Shown piece by piece: positions 45,385 through 53,617 of a stretch of 64,000 nucleotides of DNA. Position numbers and translations under genes: made by a program. Position 1 is the first letter of the stretch, and each line of letters starts with the position of its first letter. The notes under the pieces are model-generated. The model had not been told where the DNA came from. It saw only the letters and a program-made list of their open reading frames with translations, and ran no database searches. Source of the stretch: Ornithinibacillus gellani (GTDB lineage: Bacteria > Bacillota > Bacilli > Bacillales > Amphibacillaceae); contig NZ_QTSZ01000051.1 in the NCBI RefSeq assembly GCF_003730295.1, positions 62,001 through 126,000 of the forward strand, given 5' to 3'.

Positions 45385-46138
45385 CTGTTATTTCCTCCTC
45401 TCGTGGTGCAGGTGGATCTTGTTTGCTCTTGTAGAAGTCATACAATGCAATGGATAGACCAATAAGCGCGATTGCTAGAATTGGCATATTCAAGTATGCA
45501 GCAAGTACGAAACCTACAATCATGAACATAACGTATTCTTTTTTCAACATAATCTTCAATAGCATCGCAAAACCGATTGCTGGAAGGATACCACCGGCAA
45601 TTCCCAGTCCGTCGATAATCCATTCTGGAATGGTTTCTACGATAGTTGCCGCTTGGCTCGCACCAAAATAAATAGGTAAAAATGCAATTAAGGCGTTAAA
45701 TACAAATAGTATGGTGACACCGAGATAGTTTATCCTCTCTATCCCTCGATAATTCGCATCTAAAGCATATTCATCTGCTTTATGCATAACTGGAGAAAAT
45801 GCTGTAAAGAATAGTGTAATCAATGCTTGAACTGCTACTGCAAACGGGATTGCTACCCCAACTGCAACGTTTGGATCCTGACCGGACAAAATACCAAATG
45901 CTGTACCGATAACCCCACCGATTACAACGTTAGGCGGCTGGGCACCTGCAAGTGGTACCATTCCCATCCAAATCAGTTCCAATGTACCACCGACAATTAA
46001 ACCGGTTGTAACGTCTCCTAAAATTAAACCAACTACTAATCCACTTACTACTGGGCGGTGAATGTGGGTCAAACCGACATACAGGTCAATCCCGATAATA
46101 CCGGCCCAGAGCGCGATTAAAATCGCTTCCATTAACAT
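45374..46138 (-). CDS. PTS EIIC component, mannose/N-acetylgalactosamine family
   Basis: A 254-residue polytopic protein: VSGLVVGLILGDVTTGLIVGGTLELIWMG and the PPNVVIGGVIGTAFG segment are typical of the EIIC-Man/Sor/Aga family; to my reading it is closest to AgaW/AgaC-like GalNAc or galactosamine transporters, but specificity is an inference. It has about seven to eight helices. The ATG at 46138 has AAAGGGGG upstream. Confidence 0.9.
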   Translation of the reverse strand: MLMEAILIALWAGIIGIDLYVGLTHIHRPVVSGLVVGLILGDVTTGLIVGGTLELIWMGMVPLAGAQPPNVVIGGVIGTAFGILSGQDPNVAVGVAIPFAVAVQALITLFFTAFSPVMHKADEYALDANYRGIERINYLGVTILFVFNALIAFLPIYFGASQAATIVETIPEWIIDGLGIAGGILPAIGFAMLLKIMLKKEYVMFMIVGFVLAAYLNMPILAIALIGLSIALYDFYKSKQDPPAPREEEITDGI

Positions 46139-46216
46139 GAAAATACCCCCTTTAAAAAGGTTATATTTTTGAAGCTTCCGCGATGTGCGAGAAGCCTCAA
46201 AGCAGGTTTTTTACAA

Positions 46217-46246
46217 ACGGGTGGGCCCGATAAAGGGTCTGCCCGT
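46217..46246 (-). other. Intercistronic hairpin between EIIB and EIIC genes
   Basis: Arms ACGGGTGGGCCC and GGGTCTGCCCGT pair with one mismatch around a short loop. No T-tract follows on the minus strand; it may set the relative amounts of EIIB and EIIC. Confidence 0.5.
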
Positions 46247-46255
46247 CTCAAAATC

Positions 46256-46735
46256 TTATAGTAAATCTAGTAGATTTTGTCCTCTGTCATTGGGAACTTT
46301 ACGTAAATCCAGTTTTACACCTAGTGAATCCAGCTCTTTAAAGTCAGCGATATCTTGATCGTCTACGGAAACGGTAGAAGAAATTTGTTTTTTACCTTCT
46401 TCATAATGCATGTTTCCAACGTTTAGTACATCAATTGGCACCCCGCCTTTTTTCAGACGCAATGCATCTTGAACATCTTTGACCACTAGGAAAATCTTTT
46501 GTCTAGGTGATGCTTTATGAATAATATCAATCGTTTTTTGTATTGAGAAGTAGCGCGCTTGAATGGTATCAGGCAAAACCATGTCCATCAGGTTTTGCTG
46601 CACTTCGTCTTCAGAAACCTTATCGTTCGCCACTACTAGTAAGTTAGCACCAAGATGGTTAACCCAGGTAACTCCTACCTGACCATGAACCAATCGATTA
46701 TCAATTCTTGTTAATAAAATGTTTGGACCTGACAT
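46256..46735 (-). CDS. PTS EIIB component, mannose family
   Basis: A 159-residue mannose-type EIIB with the phosphorylated His17 in RIDNRLVHGQVGVTWVN and the later LNVGNMHYEEGKKQIS segment. It phosphorylates the incoming sugar on import. It is the first gene of the operon; the ATG at 46735 follows GGAGAGA. The 48-bp minisatellite begins (in operon direction ends) only about 90 bp upstream, and the best promoter is on the far side of it. Confidence 0.92.
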   Translation of the reverse strand: MSGPNILLTRIDNRLVHGQVGVTWVNHLGANLLVVANDKVSEDEVQQNLMDMVLPDTIQARYFSIQKTIDIIHKASPRQKIFLVVKDVQDALRLKKGGVPIDVLNVGNMHYEEGKKQISSTVSVDDQDIADFKELDSLGVKLDLRKVPNDRGQNLLDLL

Positions 46736-46824
46736 ACTATCTCTCCTCCAAAATACGTACTATGAATTTTAATTTGGCGTTACCGCCGGTGAAGCTGGGT
46801 GAAGCCTGTGATGCTCCGTCAGCG

Positions 46825-47064
46825 TTGCTTCACGTGGTGGATGTATCGGAATCGCGGGTTCACGATGCTGTGTTGCTTCACATGGTGAATGCTTCGGAAT
46901 CGCGGGTTCACGATGCTGCGTTGCTTCAAGTGGTGAATGCTTCGGAATCGCGGGTTCACGATGCTGCGTTGCTTCACGTGGTGAATGCTTCGGAATCGCG
47001 GGTTCACGATGCTGCGTTGCTTCACGTGGTGAATGCTTCGGAATCGCGGGTTCACGATGCTGAC
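46825..47064 (+). repeat. 48-bp tandem minisatellite in the PTS leader
   Basis: Five copies of a 48-bp unit, which can be written TTGCTTCACGTGGTGAATGC, TTCGGAATCGCGGG, TTCACGATGCTGCG. The inner copies are almost identical; the first differs by a few bases. Because 48 is a multiple of three and lacks stops, 16-residue periodic frames are open on both strands, without ribosome sites. Flanking sequence to 46790 is G/T-rich and may be decayed units. Confidence 0.92.
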
Positions 47065-47139
47065 TGAGATGCACTTGAAACGTGAAACTGATGCGCTGGA
47101 CACTTGATGCGGTTTGCAACAGTTGGGAAGTCTAGCGCT

Positions 47140-47280
47140 AGGTTGCGTGATGCAACATTTGAGCTCTCGATGTGCCATGTAACGTTAGCGTTTGGCTCCC
47201 TGAGTGATTACATGTAATACTCGGGTTTAGCACTCGGGCGGTTACATGTGTTACTCGAGAATAGCTCATCGCTCGAGTTT
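47140..47280. repeat. Degenerate 34-bp repeats in the PTS leader
   Basis: Three to four diverged units sharing GTTACATGT-nTTACTCGG and a following TAGCACTCG-like part; two are clear at about 47200-47235 and 47236-47270. With the 48-bp repeats they fill most of the 47066-47290 stretch, which has no credible gene. Confidence 0.5.
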
Positions 47281-47290
47281 TGTTCTTCGG

Positions 47291-47310
47291 TGGTTATGTT
47301 GTCATAACCA
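47291..47310. promoter_or_regulatory. Perfect inverted repeat (possible second operator or RNA hairpin)
   Basis: TGGTTATGTTGTCATAACCA has 8-bp perfect arms and shares the TGGTTATGAC-type half-site with the palindrome at 47377-47394. It lies about 90 bp into the predicted PTS transcript, just after an orphan AAGGGAGGAGG ribosome-like site at about 47319-47331. Confidence 0.5.
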
Positions 47311-47376
47311 GATAAATAAGCCTCCTCCCTTGAAGTATCTATCTAAGGTTACAAACAAGTAATAAAAATAATCACC

Positions 47377-47394
47377 AAGTGGTTATGACCACTT
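47377..47394. promoter_or_regulatory. GntR-type operator at the PTS transcription start
   Basis: AAGTGGTTATGACCACTT is a palindrome of two 7-bp arms and a 4-bp centre, close to the TGGTnTAGACCA pattern of NagR/DasR-type sites. It begins about seven bases downstream of the -10 box, where a bound repressor would block initiation. Confidence 0.55.
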
Positions 47395-47400
47395 TACTCA

Positions 47401-47429
47401 AGTATAAATCAAAATGAAATTACTGTAAA
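47401..47429 (-). promoter_or_regulatory. Predicted promoter of the PTS operon
   Basis: On the minus strand TTTACA (47429-47424), a 17-bp spacer and TATACT (47406-47401) form a strong sigma-A promoter. No gene starts for some 650 bp downstream; the first is EIIB. Confidence 0.6.
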
Positions 47430-47437
47430 GGGTTTCA
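47424..47437. promoter_or_regulatory. cre-like box overlapping the -35 of the PTS promoter
   Basis: TGTAAAGGGTTTCA matches the CcpA consensus at 13 of 14 positions, differing at the central C. Overlap with the -35 box would fit glucose repression of a sugar PTS. Confidence 0.5.
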
Positions 47438-47527
47438 CGAAAAATGCAATTATCAATGAATTTAATTATTGGCAAAGCCCTGTCCTGATGGCTTTTCTTG
47501 CGATTTCTTTTTCAAACTTCGAAGCGC

Positions 47528-48262
47528 TTATTTCATAATTCTGCTCGGTGTTTCTGAACGTGCCAGCAACTGAGACATGGTTACATATTCGTAACCCTCC
47601 TTATCCAATTCCGTTAAAATTTTGTCCAATGCATCAACCGTTTGACTTCGGTCTCCACCAGAGTCATGAAATAAGATCACATCTCCTGGGCCGATGCCGG
47701 AAAGTACGTGATCCACAATTTTATCCACGCCTGGATTTTTCCAATCATGCGTATCCTGATGCCAGGACCAGAGCACCACAAGATAATCATTTTCCACCGC
47801 GGTGTCAATGATGAGATCATTATAATCCCCGCCAACCGGGCGATATAACTGGGGACGGCGCTTCGTAATCTGCTCAATAACATCTGCAGTCGCATCCAGC
47901 TCCGCCTGCAGTTTTTTCTTGGATTTGATCGAATAGATATGATGATACGTATGATTGCCAATTTCATGCCCTTCCAGCATTTGCCGATGAACAATGTTCG
48001 GGAATTGCTTCGCATGCATGCCAAGCACAAAGAAAGTAGCCTTCGCATTATGCTTCGCCAGCACCTCCAATATCTCCGGCGTATACTGCGGATCCGGCCC
48101 ATCATCAAACGTCAGTGCAATCATTTTTTCATCTGTCTCCCGATCCCAAATCACATTGCCAGTCTTCTCATACACCGGACGACTCGACTGCTCCGCAGCA
48201 GCGTGATGCAAACCCACTACACCAAATCCCATCACAATGATTAAAGCCAGAAATCTTTTCAT
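47528..48262 (-). CDS. Secreted polysaccharide deacetylase (NodB homology)
   Basis: About 244 residues: a signal peptide (MKRFLALIIVMGFGVVGLHHAAA) and a NodB domain with motif 1 ALTFDDGPDP (catalytic base and metal Asp), metal-binding His pair in GNHTYHH, YRPVGGDYND, and the C-terminal ILFHDSGG. It removes acetyl (or other acyl) groups from N-acetylated glycans such as peptidoglycan or the polysaccharide. The start at ATG 48262 leaves the signal peptide intact; an ATG five codons earlier is possible. Confidence 0.9.
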   Translation of the reverse strand: MKRFLALIIVMGFGVVGLHHAAAEQSSRPVYEKTGNVIWDRETDEKMIALTFDDGPDPQYTPEILEVLAKHNAKATFFVLGMHAKQFPNIVHRQMLEGHEIGNHTYHHIYSIKSKKKLQAELDATADVIEQITKRRPQLYRPVGGDYNDLIIDTAVENDYLVVLWSWHQDTHDWKNPGVDKIVDHVLSGIGPGDVILFHDSGGDRSQTVDALDKILTELDKEGYEYVTMSQLLARSETPSRIMK

Positions 48263-48353
48263 GCCCCTGTCCCCCATCTATTCGTCGTCTTATTATATTG
48301 CGACATTTTAGAGGAATTATGATTGATTGAAGGATTTTTTTGATGATAAGGGG

Positions 48354-49215
48354 GAAATCGGCCGGGGCCGATTTCTTTTCTATTGATGTGCAGAGATTTT
48401 TTAGTGAAATGAGGATGGAATCGGCGCGGCGATTCCTTCGTTTTGTATTTTATTGGGGCTGGTGGTGCTCGGGTTTGGGTGGGGGGTGCGCAAGTTTGCG
48501 AGGTGGACCAGGGTTTGGGCTTTTTATATATGGTTGAAATCGGCTGGAGCCGATCTCTTCCTTCTTGAAGCATGCTTTTTCCGGGCAAAGGTATGCGAGT
48601 TGGGGCCAAACCCATGCGAGATTGGGGCTGAGGCATGCGACTTTGGGGCTCAGGCATGCGACTTCGGGCCAAGTGCATGCGACTTTGGGGCTGAGGCATG
48701 CGACTTTGAGCCTGGGGCATGCGACTTTGAGCCATATGCATGCGACTTCAAGGCAAAGGCATGCGACTTCGGGCCAAGTGCATGCGACTTTGGGGCTGAG
48801 GCATGCGACTTTGAGCCAGGGGCATGCGAGTTAAGGGCTGAGGCATGCGACTTCGGACCATATGCATGCGACTTCAAGGCAAAGGCATGCGACTTCTACC
48901 CAAACCCATGCGACTTTCTGGTCAAATTGGTGGAATAGATTTTTTAGATGAAATGTGGTTGGAATCGGGGGACCGATTCCTTCATTTGATATTTTTCCTT
49001 GACTATGGCTGCGTGAGTTGGGGCATTTGGTGCGCGACTTTGCTGCGTTGGCGCTCGAGTTGGGGCATTTGATGCGCGACTTTGCTGCGTTGACGCTCGA
49101 GTTGGGCCACTTGGTGCGCGACTTTGCTGCGTTGGCGCTCGAGTTTGGATGGGGGGTACGCAGGTTTGCAAGGTGGGCCAGGGTTTGGGCTTATTAAATG
49201 ATGTTGAAATCGGTG
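48354..49215 (+). repeat. Repeat block R3 (long class A array, then class B array)
   Basis: Type-a hairpin at 48354-48375, a type-b hairpin near 48418-48437, two degenerate class B units, and a type-a hairpin at 48535-48556 with one mismatched base. Then about 17 class A units follow at 21-bp spacing (48565-48925). The variable parts recur as a block: the five-unit series ending CGGGCCAAGTG, TGGGGCTGAGG, TGAGCC..., ...CCATATG, CAAGGCAAAGG appears twice. A type-b hairpin at 48961-48980 is followed by seven or eight class B units (49009-49165) that alternate TGCGCGACTTTGCTGCGTTG and CGCTCGAGTTGGGGC, and a broken type-a half (GAAATCGG) near 49205. Confidence 0.92.
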
Positions 49216-49280
49216 GGCGAATTTTTTCGTTTTATATCTTATTTGGGTGTTTGGTTCGTGAGGATATGTCCTGTAAGAAC

Positions 49281-49305
49281 AAAAAAAGCATCAATCACGA
49301 TGCTG
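49281..49305 (-). terminator. Terminator of the toxin-antitoxin operon
   Basis: On the minus strand AGCATC and GATGCT pair around a 6-nt loop and are followed by seven T. Confidence 0.8.
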
Positions 49306-49365
49306 GTATTTAATCATTCCTTTTCATTTTAAAATATTTGTGGATCTATCTATAAAAGAAACTTG

Positions 49366-49635
49366 TTAGGGATTACCCAATGTGGAATCGTGATGGCCGC
49401 AGTTTCGTAATATGAGTGTATTTGGTTTTTTATATTCAAATGTAATCCTAATATCCATGCTGGCACTAGCTTCCCATATTTCTGGGTTATTATAACCTTT
49501 CATTTTCTTTACACGTAATGAAGGATGAGACGAGTCTTCAACTAACATAATTAGGGCTATATTTATTATCTTTTGTGATTGTGGATCTAGTTTTCTATAC
49601 ATTTTTTTAAATCGATTTGTTCTTTCAATGTTCAT
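49366..49635 (-). CDS. RelE/ParE-superfamily toxin
   Basis: About 89 residues (MNIERTNRFKKMYRKLDPQ...), with the ParE/RelE pattern: an N-terminal FKKMYRKL helix, VKKMKGYNNPEIWEA, DIRITFEY strand and LRNCGHHDSTL at the C-terminus, close to YafQ/RelE-like endoribonucleases or ParE toxins. The start lies within the antitoxin gene (overlap about 11 bp; alternative starts up to 49653), typical of coupled toxin-antitoxin pairs. The catalytic type cannot be settled from the sequence alone. Confidence 0.8.
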   Translation of the reverse strand: MNIERTNRFKKMYRKLDPQSQKIINIALIMLVEDSSHPSLRVKKMKGYNNPEIWEASASMDIRITFEYKKPNTLILRNCGHHDSTLGNP

Positions 49636-49927
49636 CATCTGTTTCATTTTCACTTTCTAGGTCAGTAATTAGATCATAAACATCATCAAACTTTTTTGTT
49701 CTACCGGCTTTTATGTCTTCGGTTGCTTCTTTTTCGCCTTTCTGCCACTCTTCTGACCAAAACCACTTTTGGTTCGCAGGAATTTGAATCATTGGAGTAA
49801 CACTGATTTCTCCAAAATCATCTACTTCCAAAACTAAGGAGTCCCCTTCTTCCAACCCAAATTTGTCCAAAATTGACTTTGGTAAGGTTATCTGGCCTTT
49901 TTTGCGAATGGTTACCTGTTCCTTCAT
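49625..49927 (-). CDS. AbrB/MazE/SpoVT-type antitoxin
   Basis: A 100-residue protein. The N-terminal swapped-hairpin DNA-binding domain reads VTIRKKGQITLPKSILDKFGLEEGDSLVLEVDDFGEI; the C-terminal half is acidic and helical (EWQKGEKEATEDIKAG; DLITDLESENETDDEH) and should wrap the toxin. It is expected to neutralise the RelE-like partner and repress the operon. The ATG at 49927 has AAGGA six bases upstream; a longer reading to 49957 is unlikely. Confidence 0.85.
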   Translation of the reverse strand: MKEQVTIRKKGQITLPKSILDKFGLEEGDSLVLEVDDFGEISVTPMIQIPANQKWFWSEEWQKGEKEATEDIKAGRTKKFDDVYDLITDLESENETDDEH

Positions 49928-50143
49928 GTTTTTCCTTCCTTCTTTTGTTTTTATCATTATATGTTTATACTCCTCACTATTTCCGATTTTCTGATATTCA
50001 TACTTTCATTATATCCTGTTTATCCCTAATTTCAATTAATGAAGCGTTTTACAAAGGGTTAATCAAGAATTTATTTTATTTAATTTAGTTCGAGGTATTC
50101 ATTTTGATAAGCAATTACATTACTTATCAAGTACAAAATTGAT

Positions 50144-50194
50144 TTACAAATTATTCTTTGCTCGCTGCTTTTTAGTTATCAATTGCCCTTCCAA
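50144..50194 (-). other. Possible 16-codon micro-ORF
   Basis: A strong AGGAGGGG site at about 50200-50207 precedes TTG at 50194 and an open frame of 16 codons (MEGQLITKKQRAKNNL) ending at TAA. It may be a short peptide or the remains of a gene. The 49928-50242 gap shows nothing else beyond AT-rich DNA. Confidence 0.3.
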
Positions 50195-50242
50195 TGTTTC
50201 CCCTCCTATAAAAATATTAAAAATTAAACGATGCTATTTTGT

Positions 50243-50270
50243 AAAAAGAACCGGGATTTCCCGGTTCTTC
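50243..50270 (-). terminator. Terminator of the TcaA-like gene
   Basis: On the minus strand AAGAACCGGG and CCCGGTTCTT pair perfectly around a short loop and end in TTTTT. Confidence 0.9.
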
Positions 50271-50275
50271 CTAAT

Positions 50276-52387
50276 TTATTCTTCAATATTGGTGAGACCG
50301 ATACTTTCTCCGTCTGATTCGACGGTGTATTTCCAGACGTAGTCTTTTGTTTTTTCGTTGCCATCTTTGTCGATGATGCGGATGGTTTCATTTGTTGTGA
50401 CGATCCATTTGTCGCCTTTTTCTGCGATATCTACTACTTCGGCGCTGATGACTTCCTGGGTTGTTCCGTTTTTGTTTAGGCGTTTGACGAGGTCTTTTTG
50501 CATGTCGTCTAATGCGCTGCCTTTTATAATGTAGGGCTGGACCAGGTCGTAATTATTTTCGTTTATGGCTTCGACTAGATATTCGATGTAGTTTAAAGTG
50601 GTACTTTGGATGTCAGATTTGCTTGCTGCTTTGGCGGTGTCGTCACTTTTTTCTGCATCCTTTTTCTTGTCATCTTTCTTATCCTCTTTTTTGCTGGAGT
50701 CTTTTTTCTTGGTATCCACTTTTCTAACTTTACCTTCATACTTCGCGCCTTTGACTGTATACAGATCGGTTTGGATATCTAGTTTTGTATCTGCTTCCAG
50801 GTCGTAATAGAAAGGTTGCTTTTTATTGTAGACTGTCCAGCCGTCATCATCGTAGCGGAGCGTATACTGGTAATAGTTTTCCTGCTCACTTGGATCGCGA
50901 TCGTCGAGATCATAATAGCGATCTGATTCATATGTTTCCAAAACGTTGACATCTACGTAATAAGCCTTGTCTTCGTACGTGATTCCGGCAATTTCTTTGA
51001 CCATTTCCATGCCATTGATTTTCTTTTCCTGGAAGTAATAACCTTCATGTGCATTTTCAAAATCGTATTTGTATTCCTCTTTTAAATCGGCATGAATATT
51101 GCCAAGCTTGCCGATATCATTATTTGCCCATGCTTCCATATATGTGTTGCTATAGGTTTGTAGGGTATTGGTTATTTCCTGCACGAGCTCGTCGGTCACA
51201 TGGAAGCGAACGGGAACATTGTCATAGCCCCAATTCATGTTGTCAACGTCCTCGGATTGCATGTCTCCCCACGGGAAGCTTATGGAAACGGCAAGGCTTT
51301 CTACCGCATCCTCTGTCACGGGTCCAAAGTTTTCTGTTTTAAATGGATTGAAATCGACTGCTTTACCATTTAGGACAACTTTTCCTTCTGCGTCTGGAAT
51401 TTCTGGCAGGTTAAAATTTAAATAAGCGACTTCGAAATCGAAATTCACATATTCGTCCGAGCCTGTCAATAGCATTTCTTCTTCTTTTTGTAATTCGGCA
51501 AAATCTCCTTTGAAAACTGCGGCGAGTTTATATCGCCCTGGCAGCATCGGTCCAAGCCTCAGCTCTTCTTCCGCCTTCTTTAAGGTCTTCTTTTCTTCAT
51601 CATTGATGAACAGTTTTGTATTGGCCAGATTGGAATAGACTGTTACGTACACAGGGTCGATGGTCAGCTCGTATGTATCGTAGAAAAGGAATTTTCCTGC
51701 TTTTTCGAGCGTCACTACTCCTGCATCTGAACTGCCAAAGATGGTGTCGACCATGCTTTCCCATTTTCCTTGTAAATTATTTTTATTGGCATTGCCCTTT
51801 TTTAATACGGCAGATTGCTGATCGAGAAATTCAATGATTTCCTCGGCATCTTCCGGGTATTCCTCCAAATAAGCGAGGAAGCCCTCTGCATCTACTTTTT
51901 CAATTTCTGTATCGATGTCGCGATAATGCAGCTGTTTGGCAATGGCTGCTGCATCTTTGTCTTCGATTGCCTTAGCAAATTTGTCCACAACCCGCTCATG
52001 CGAAGTGAAATAAGATCCGATAAAATATAAGACCATTAAAAGAGCTGCTACACCGGATAAGAGAATTAATTTTTTCTTATTTTTCTTCGACATGGGCTGT
52101 TTTGGCGGCTTCATTTGCGCAGCTGGTGCTTGACCAGTTGTCTGATTGACAGCTTGATTTGTCGCCGATTCCCCAGTTGGTGCCTTCTCGGCGGCTTGAT
52201 GGGTTGGCGCCTGCTCGGGGGCTTGATGAGTTGGTGCCTTCCCGGTTGGTGTCTGATTGGAATTGCCTTGTACTTGCTTATTTTCTGTTGATTCCGATTT
52301 GGAGGCTGCAATTTCATGCCCGCAATTCGTACAAAATTGCATGCGCCCATCCTTTATTTCATGACCACATTCCTTACAAAACTTCAC
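50276..52387 (-). CDS. Zinc-ribbon membrane protein, TcaA/YvbJ-like
   Basis: A 703-residue protein: an N-terminal zinc ribbon (MKFCKECG...FCTNCG), a Gln/Ala/Pro/Thr-rich cytoplasmic linker (residues 30-105), one membrane helix (about 108-128) and a long extracellular part of repeated TcaA-type domains, ending with a second NTF2-like domain after a Lys/Asp-rich linker (residues 560-610). TcaA-type proteins sit at the cell surface and affect wall antibiotics and envelope stress. GTG start at 52387 after AAGGTGG. It follows the lipoprotein gene by 36 bp on the same strand and has a half-size relative across the divergent promoter region. Confidence 0.85.
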   Translation of the reverse strand: MKFCKECGHEIKDGRMQFCTNCGHEIAASKSESTENKQVQGNSNQTPTGKAPTHQAPEQAPTHQAAEKAPTGESATNQAVNQTTGQAPAAQMKPPKQPMSKKNKKKLILLSGVAALLMVLYFIGSYFTSHERVVDKFAKAIEDKDAAAIAKQLHYRDIDTEIEKVDAEGFLAYLEEYPEDAEEIIEFLDQQSAVLKKGNANKNNLQGKWESMVDTIFGSSDAGVVTLEKAGKFLFYDTYELTIDPVYVTVYSNLANTKLFINDEEKKTLKKAEEELRLGPMLPGRYKLAAVFKGDFAELQKEEEMLLTGSDEYVNFDFEVAYLNFNLPEIPDAEGKVVLNGKAVDFNPFKTENFGPVTEDAVESLAVSISFPWGDMQSEDVDNMNWGYDNVPVRFHVTDELVQEITNTLQTYSNTYMEAWANNDIGKLGNIHADLKEEYKYDFENAHEGYYFQEKKINGMEMVKEIAGITYEDKAYYVDVNVLETYESDRYYDLDDRDPSEQENYYQYTLRYDDDGWTVYNKKQPFYYDLEADTKLDIQTDLYTVKGAKYEGKVRKVDTKKKDSSKKEDKKDDKKKDAEKSDDTAKAASKSDIQSTTLNYIEYLVEAINENNYDLVQPYIIKGSALDDMQKDLVKRLNKNGTTQEVISAEVVDIAEKGDKWIVTTNETIRIIDKDGNEKTKDYVWKYTVESDGESIGLTNIEE

Positions 52388-52423
52388 GATATGACCACCT
52401 TTTTATTTAGTTGTATATTTTTT

Positions 52424-53362
52424 TTATAAATCGGCAAGCTCCTTGTTGCTGAATGTCACCTCGATAAGCCCAGCCGCATATGGCGCAACCGCATAAGGAT
52501 TGAAATAGAAAATGATGCCATCTGTTGTCAGGGTAAAATTGGCGTAATTCTTAGGGTCTGGCTTCGTGCTTTCTTCTGCAATGTCGAAATAGCTTCCATT
52601 CGGGATGACTACTTCCTTTTGAATGAGCTTTTCCAGCGTTTTTTCAGCCAGTTTGTCGAGCTTGTTCATGTCCTGGATCACATCCTCCAGCTGGATGACG
52701 CGCTTTTTTTGGATATCGAAATTAAAACCAGTTACCCCGTAATCTCCGTGAACCCCGCCGCCATAAATATAATCATTGAATAAAATAGAGATAAACTCAT
52801 CCGTAATGACTGGTTCGGAAAAGGACACATCAAACAAAGATTGATATTGTGATTCCAGTTCTTTTTCCTCTTCTGAAAGGTTTTCCGCATTTTCTTTGAT
52901 TCGCTTTACTTCCTCTTCAAATTCCTTCTGCATTGGTTCCGCTACGAGCGCGTCGATTTCGGGAATGGAAAAGCGTGGAAAGGAAAAGGTAATTTTATAC
53001 GATTCTTTTTCCTCGATCAGCTCTACTGTCTCGTAATTCATCGCTACTTCTTTGAGAGATTGCTTTGGTTCATCCTTTTGATTCGCTTCATCAGATTCAT
53101 TTTTTGCATCGGTGTTGAACGAGTTGGATTTTTCTTGCTTGTCGTCTGATGATGTTTCCTCGGTATTTTCTTGACTTTCCGATGCGTCGTTGTCGTCTGC
53201 TTTCTTTTCATCCGCTGCTTCCGCATTGTCCGTTTCGTTTTTTTTCGGCTCAGTCGCAGGCTTGGATGGTATCTTGTCTGCTGGGGCACTTTTTGTAATG
53301 CCGCAAGCGGATGTGCCAGCTAATAGAATAATAGAAAATAATAAAATGGCTAATTTCTTCAT
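52424..53362 (-). CDS. Lipoprotein with DUF4163/DUF3298-type domain
   Basis: A roughly 312-residue exported protein: signal peptide with lipobox (LAGTSAC, Cys about 20), a long Lys/Glu/Asp/Ser linker (residues 25-100), and a C-terminal domain with YKITFSFPRFSIPEIDAL, FNDYIYGGGVHGDYG, LTTDGIIFYFNPYAVAPYAAG; the last segment is characteristic of the DUF3298/RsiV-PdaC-like fold. It probably faces the cell wall. It is the first gene of a two-gene operon with the TcaA-like gene. An ATG one codon upstream is the alternative start. Confidence 0.8.
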   Translation of the reverse strand: MKKLAILLFSIILLAGTSACGITKSAPADKIPSKPATEPKKNETDNAEAADEKKADDNDASESQENTEETSSDDKQEKSNSFNTDAKNESDEANQKDEPKQSLKEVAMNYETVELIEEKESYKITFSFPRFSIPEIDALVAEPMQKEFEEEVKRIKENAENLSEEEKELESQYQSLFDVSFSEPVITDEFISILFNDYIYGGGVHGDYGVTGFNFDIQKKRVIQLEDVIQDMNKLDKLAEKTLEKLIQKEVVIPNGSYFDIAEESTKPDPKNYANFTLTTDGIIFYFNPYAVAPYAAGLIEVTFSNKELADL

Positions 53363-53543
53363 CATCTGCCCCCTTGGTTAGTATGATTCTTGCTTTTTTC
53401 GCCCCCTCTCTTCCAGTCGTTTCCAGTCGTAATAATTATAAGTATATACAACCAATTCTTTCTATTCAATACTATTTTCCTATAAAATCAATGTTTTTAC
53501 TAAAACCCCACTGCATTTATAGGTCAAAAGTTTCATTTTTCTA

Positions 53544-53572
53544 TTGGAATATTCTACAAAATATGCCATGAT
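53544..53572 (+). promoter_or_regulatory. Candidate promoter of the zinc-ribbon gene at 53618
   Basis: TTGGAA, a 17-bp spacer and CATGAT lie about 45 bp before the GTG start. Confidence 0.4.
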
Positions 53573-53617
53573 AGCTTTAAGCACTTTCCAAATTTTAATA
53601 GAAAGGAGATTTTTACC

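Noticed and set aside
46769-47178. 16-residue repeat proteins over the 48-bp units on both strands
   Set aside because: No ribosome site, open on both strands because of the repeat length, and located in the predicted PTS leader.
48650-48980. Hypothetical proteins over the 21-bp repeats (KSHASAP-, ACDFGAE-, SRMPQPQ-like frames)
   Set aside because: They are by-products of a stop-free 21-bp period, are open on both strands at once, and have no consistent ribosome site.
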